49,388 nt of DNA from Oscillospiraceae bacterium (GTDB lineage Bacteria; Bacillota; Clostridia; Oscillospirales; CAG-272). Of this stretch, positions 49,325-49,388 are shown piece after piece. The stretch spans positions 1 through 49,388 of the forward strand of contig SVTP01000017.1 of the NCBI GenBank assembly GCA_015063725.1, in the 5' to 3' direction. Under the pieces are notes generated by a model. That model did no database searches and was not told the origin of the DNA. It saw nothing but the letters and a program-made list of their open reading frames with translations. Within the stretch, counting starts at the first letter, position 1; every line of letters begins with the position of its first letter. The translations under genes and the position numbers were made by a program.

Positions 49325-49388
49325 TCCTCCAAATATGTTATAATAGAAGAGACCTGCCAGTCAAAACTAAAAAACATATTTGGAGGAT
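49325..49388. repeat. Perfect 16-base inverted repeat spanning a -10 box and a ribosome binding site
   Basis: ATCCTCCAAATATGTT (49325-49340) is the exact inverse of AACATATTTGGAGGAT (49373-49388). The left arm overlaps TATAAT (49339-49344); the right arm contains GGAGG, presumably the ribosome binding site of a gene beginning just beyond the window. Confidence 0.6.

Overview
The window looks like a chromosomal segment of a low-to-mid GC Gram-positive anaerobe, most likely an uncultured member of the Clostridia (Oscillospiraceae- or Christensenellales-like). The evidence is strong GGAGG ribosome binding sites, sigma-A type promoters of the form TTGNNN-17-TATAAT, the rpsF-ssb-rpsR operon, an ECF-type ThiT under a TPP riboswitch, a class A RNase P RNA, and Clostridia-type DUF proteins (DUF6062, DUF3343, a DUF6320-like protein, DUF3810). 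No phage or conjugative module, CRISPR array or complete insertion sequence was seen. The taxonomic placement is inference.

Layout. 1-7.7 kb: the first codons of rpsT (minus), a small membrane protein, an XRE regulator, the operon gpmI / PHP phosphoesterase / family 4 uracil-DNA glycosylase / AEC permease, then on the minus strand a CDF metal exporter and a TetR regulator. 7.8-8.2 kb: tRNA-Ser(GGA) followed by a compact structured non-coding stretch that contains pieces resembling the tRNA 3' end. 8.2-14.1 kb: a minus-strand surface cluster: a membrane-anchored Ig-like protein, an 1118-residue protein with a type IV prepilin N-terminus, and a leucine-rich-repeat lipoprotein. 14.3-24.4 kb: RluA pseudouridine synthase and a DUF3810 metalloprotease, MATE exporter, TetR plus acyl-CoA ligase, flavin reductase, ECF S component plus MFS transporter, and a second XRE regulator. 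24.5-31.7 kb: an acyltransferase with a small membrane partner, rnpB, an unusual hairpin array, DUF6062 / MnmM-like methyltransferase / VanY-like carboxypeptidase (minus), a HAD phosphatase, and rpsF-ssb-rpsR. 31.8-38.1 kb: DUF3343 plus cysteine desulfurase, a hypothetical membrane protein, a MIF-like tautomerase, a phytoene-desaturase-like flavoprotein, and kdgK-eda. 38.4-49.4 kb: metG, TPP riboswitch-thiT, ftsK/spoIIIE, cardiolipin synthase, and a two-gene ABC exporter behind an apparent attenuator. The last 110 bases hold strong inverted repeats that may begin a mobile element.

How the genes work together. Most of the window is housekeeping: glycolysis, translation, chromosome segregation, phospholipid and cell-wall metabolism. 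The accessory features are regulatory: twin operators around a TetR/acyl-CoA-ligase promoter, palindromes over the promoters of another TetR gene and the MATE gene, head-on promoters between the DUF6062 and HAD genes, and an ABC-transporter leader with a short upstream ORF and mutually exclusive antiterminator and terminator stems. That leader, the giant pilin-like protein, and several structured intergenic repeats (two of them diverged copies of one family with covarying stems) are the best candidates for undescribed biology. All assignments come from reading the sequence; no database search or folding program was run.
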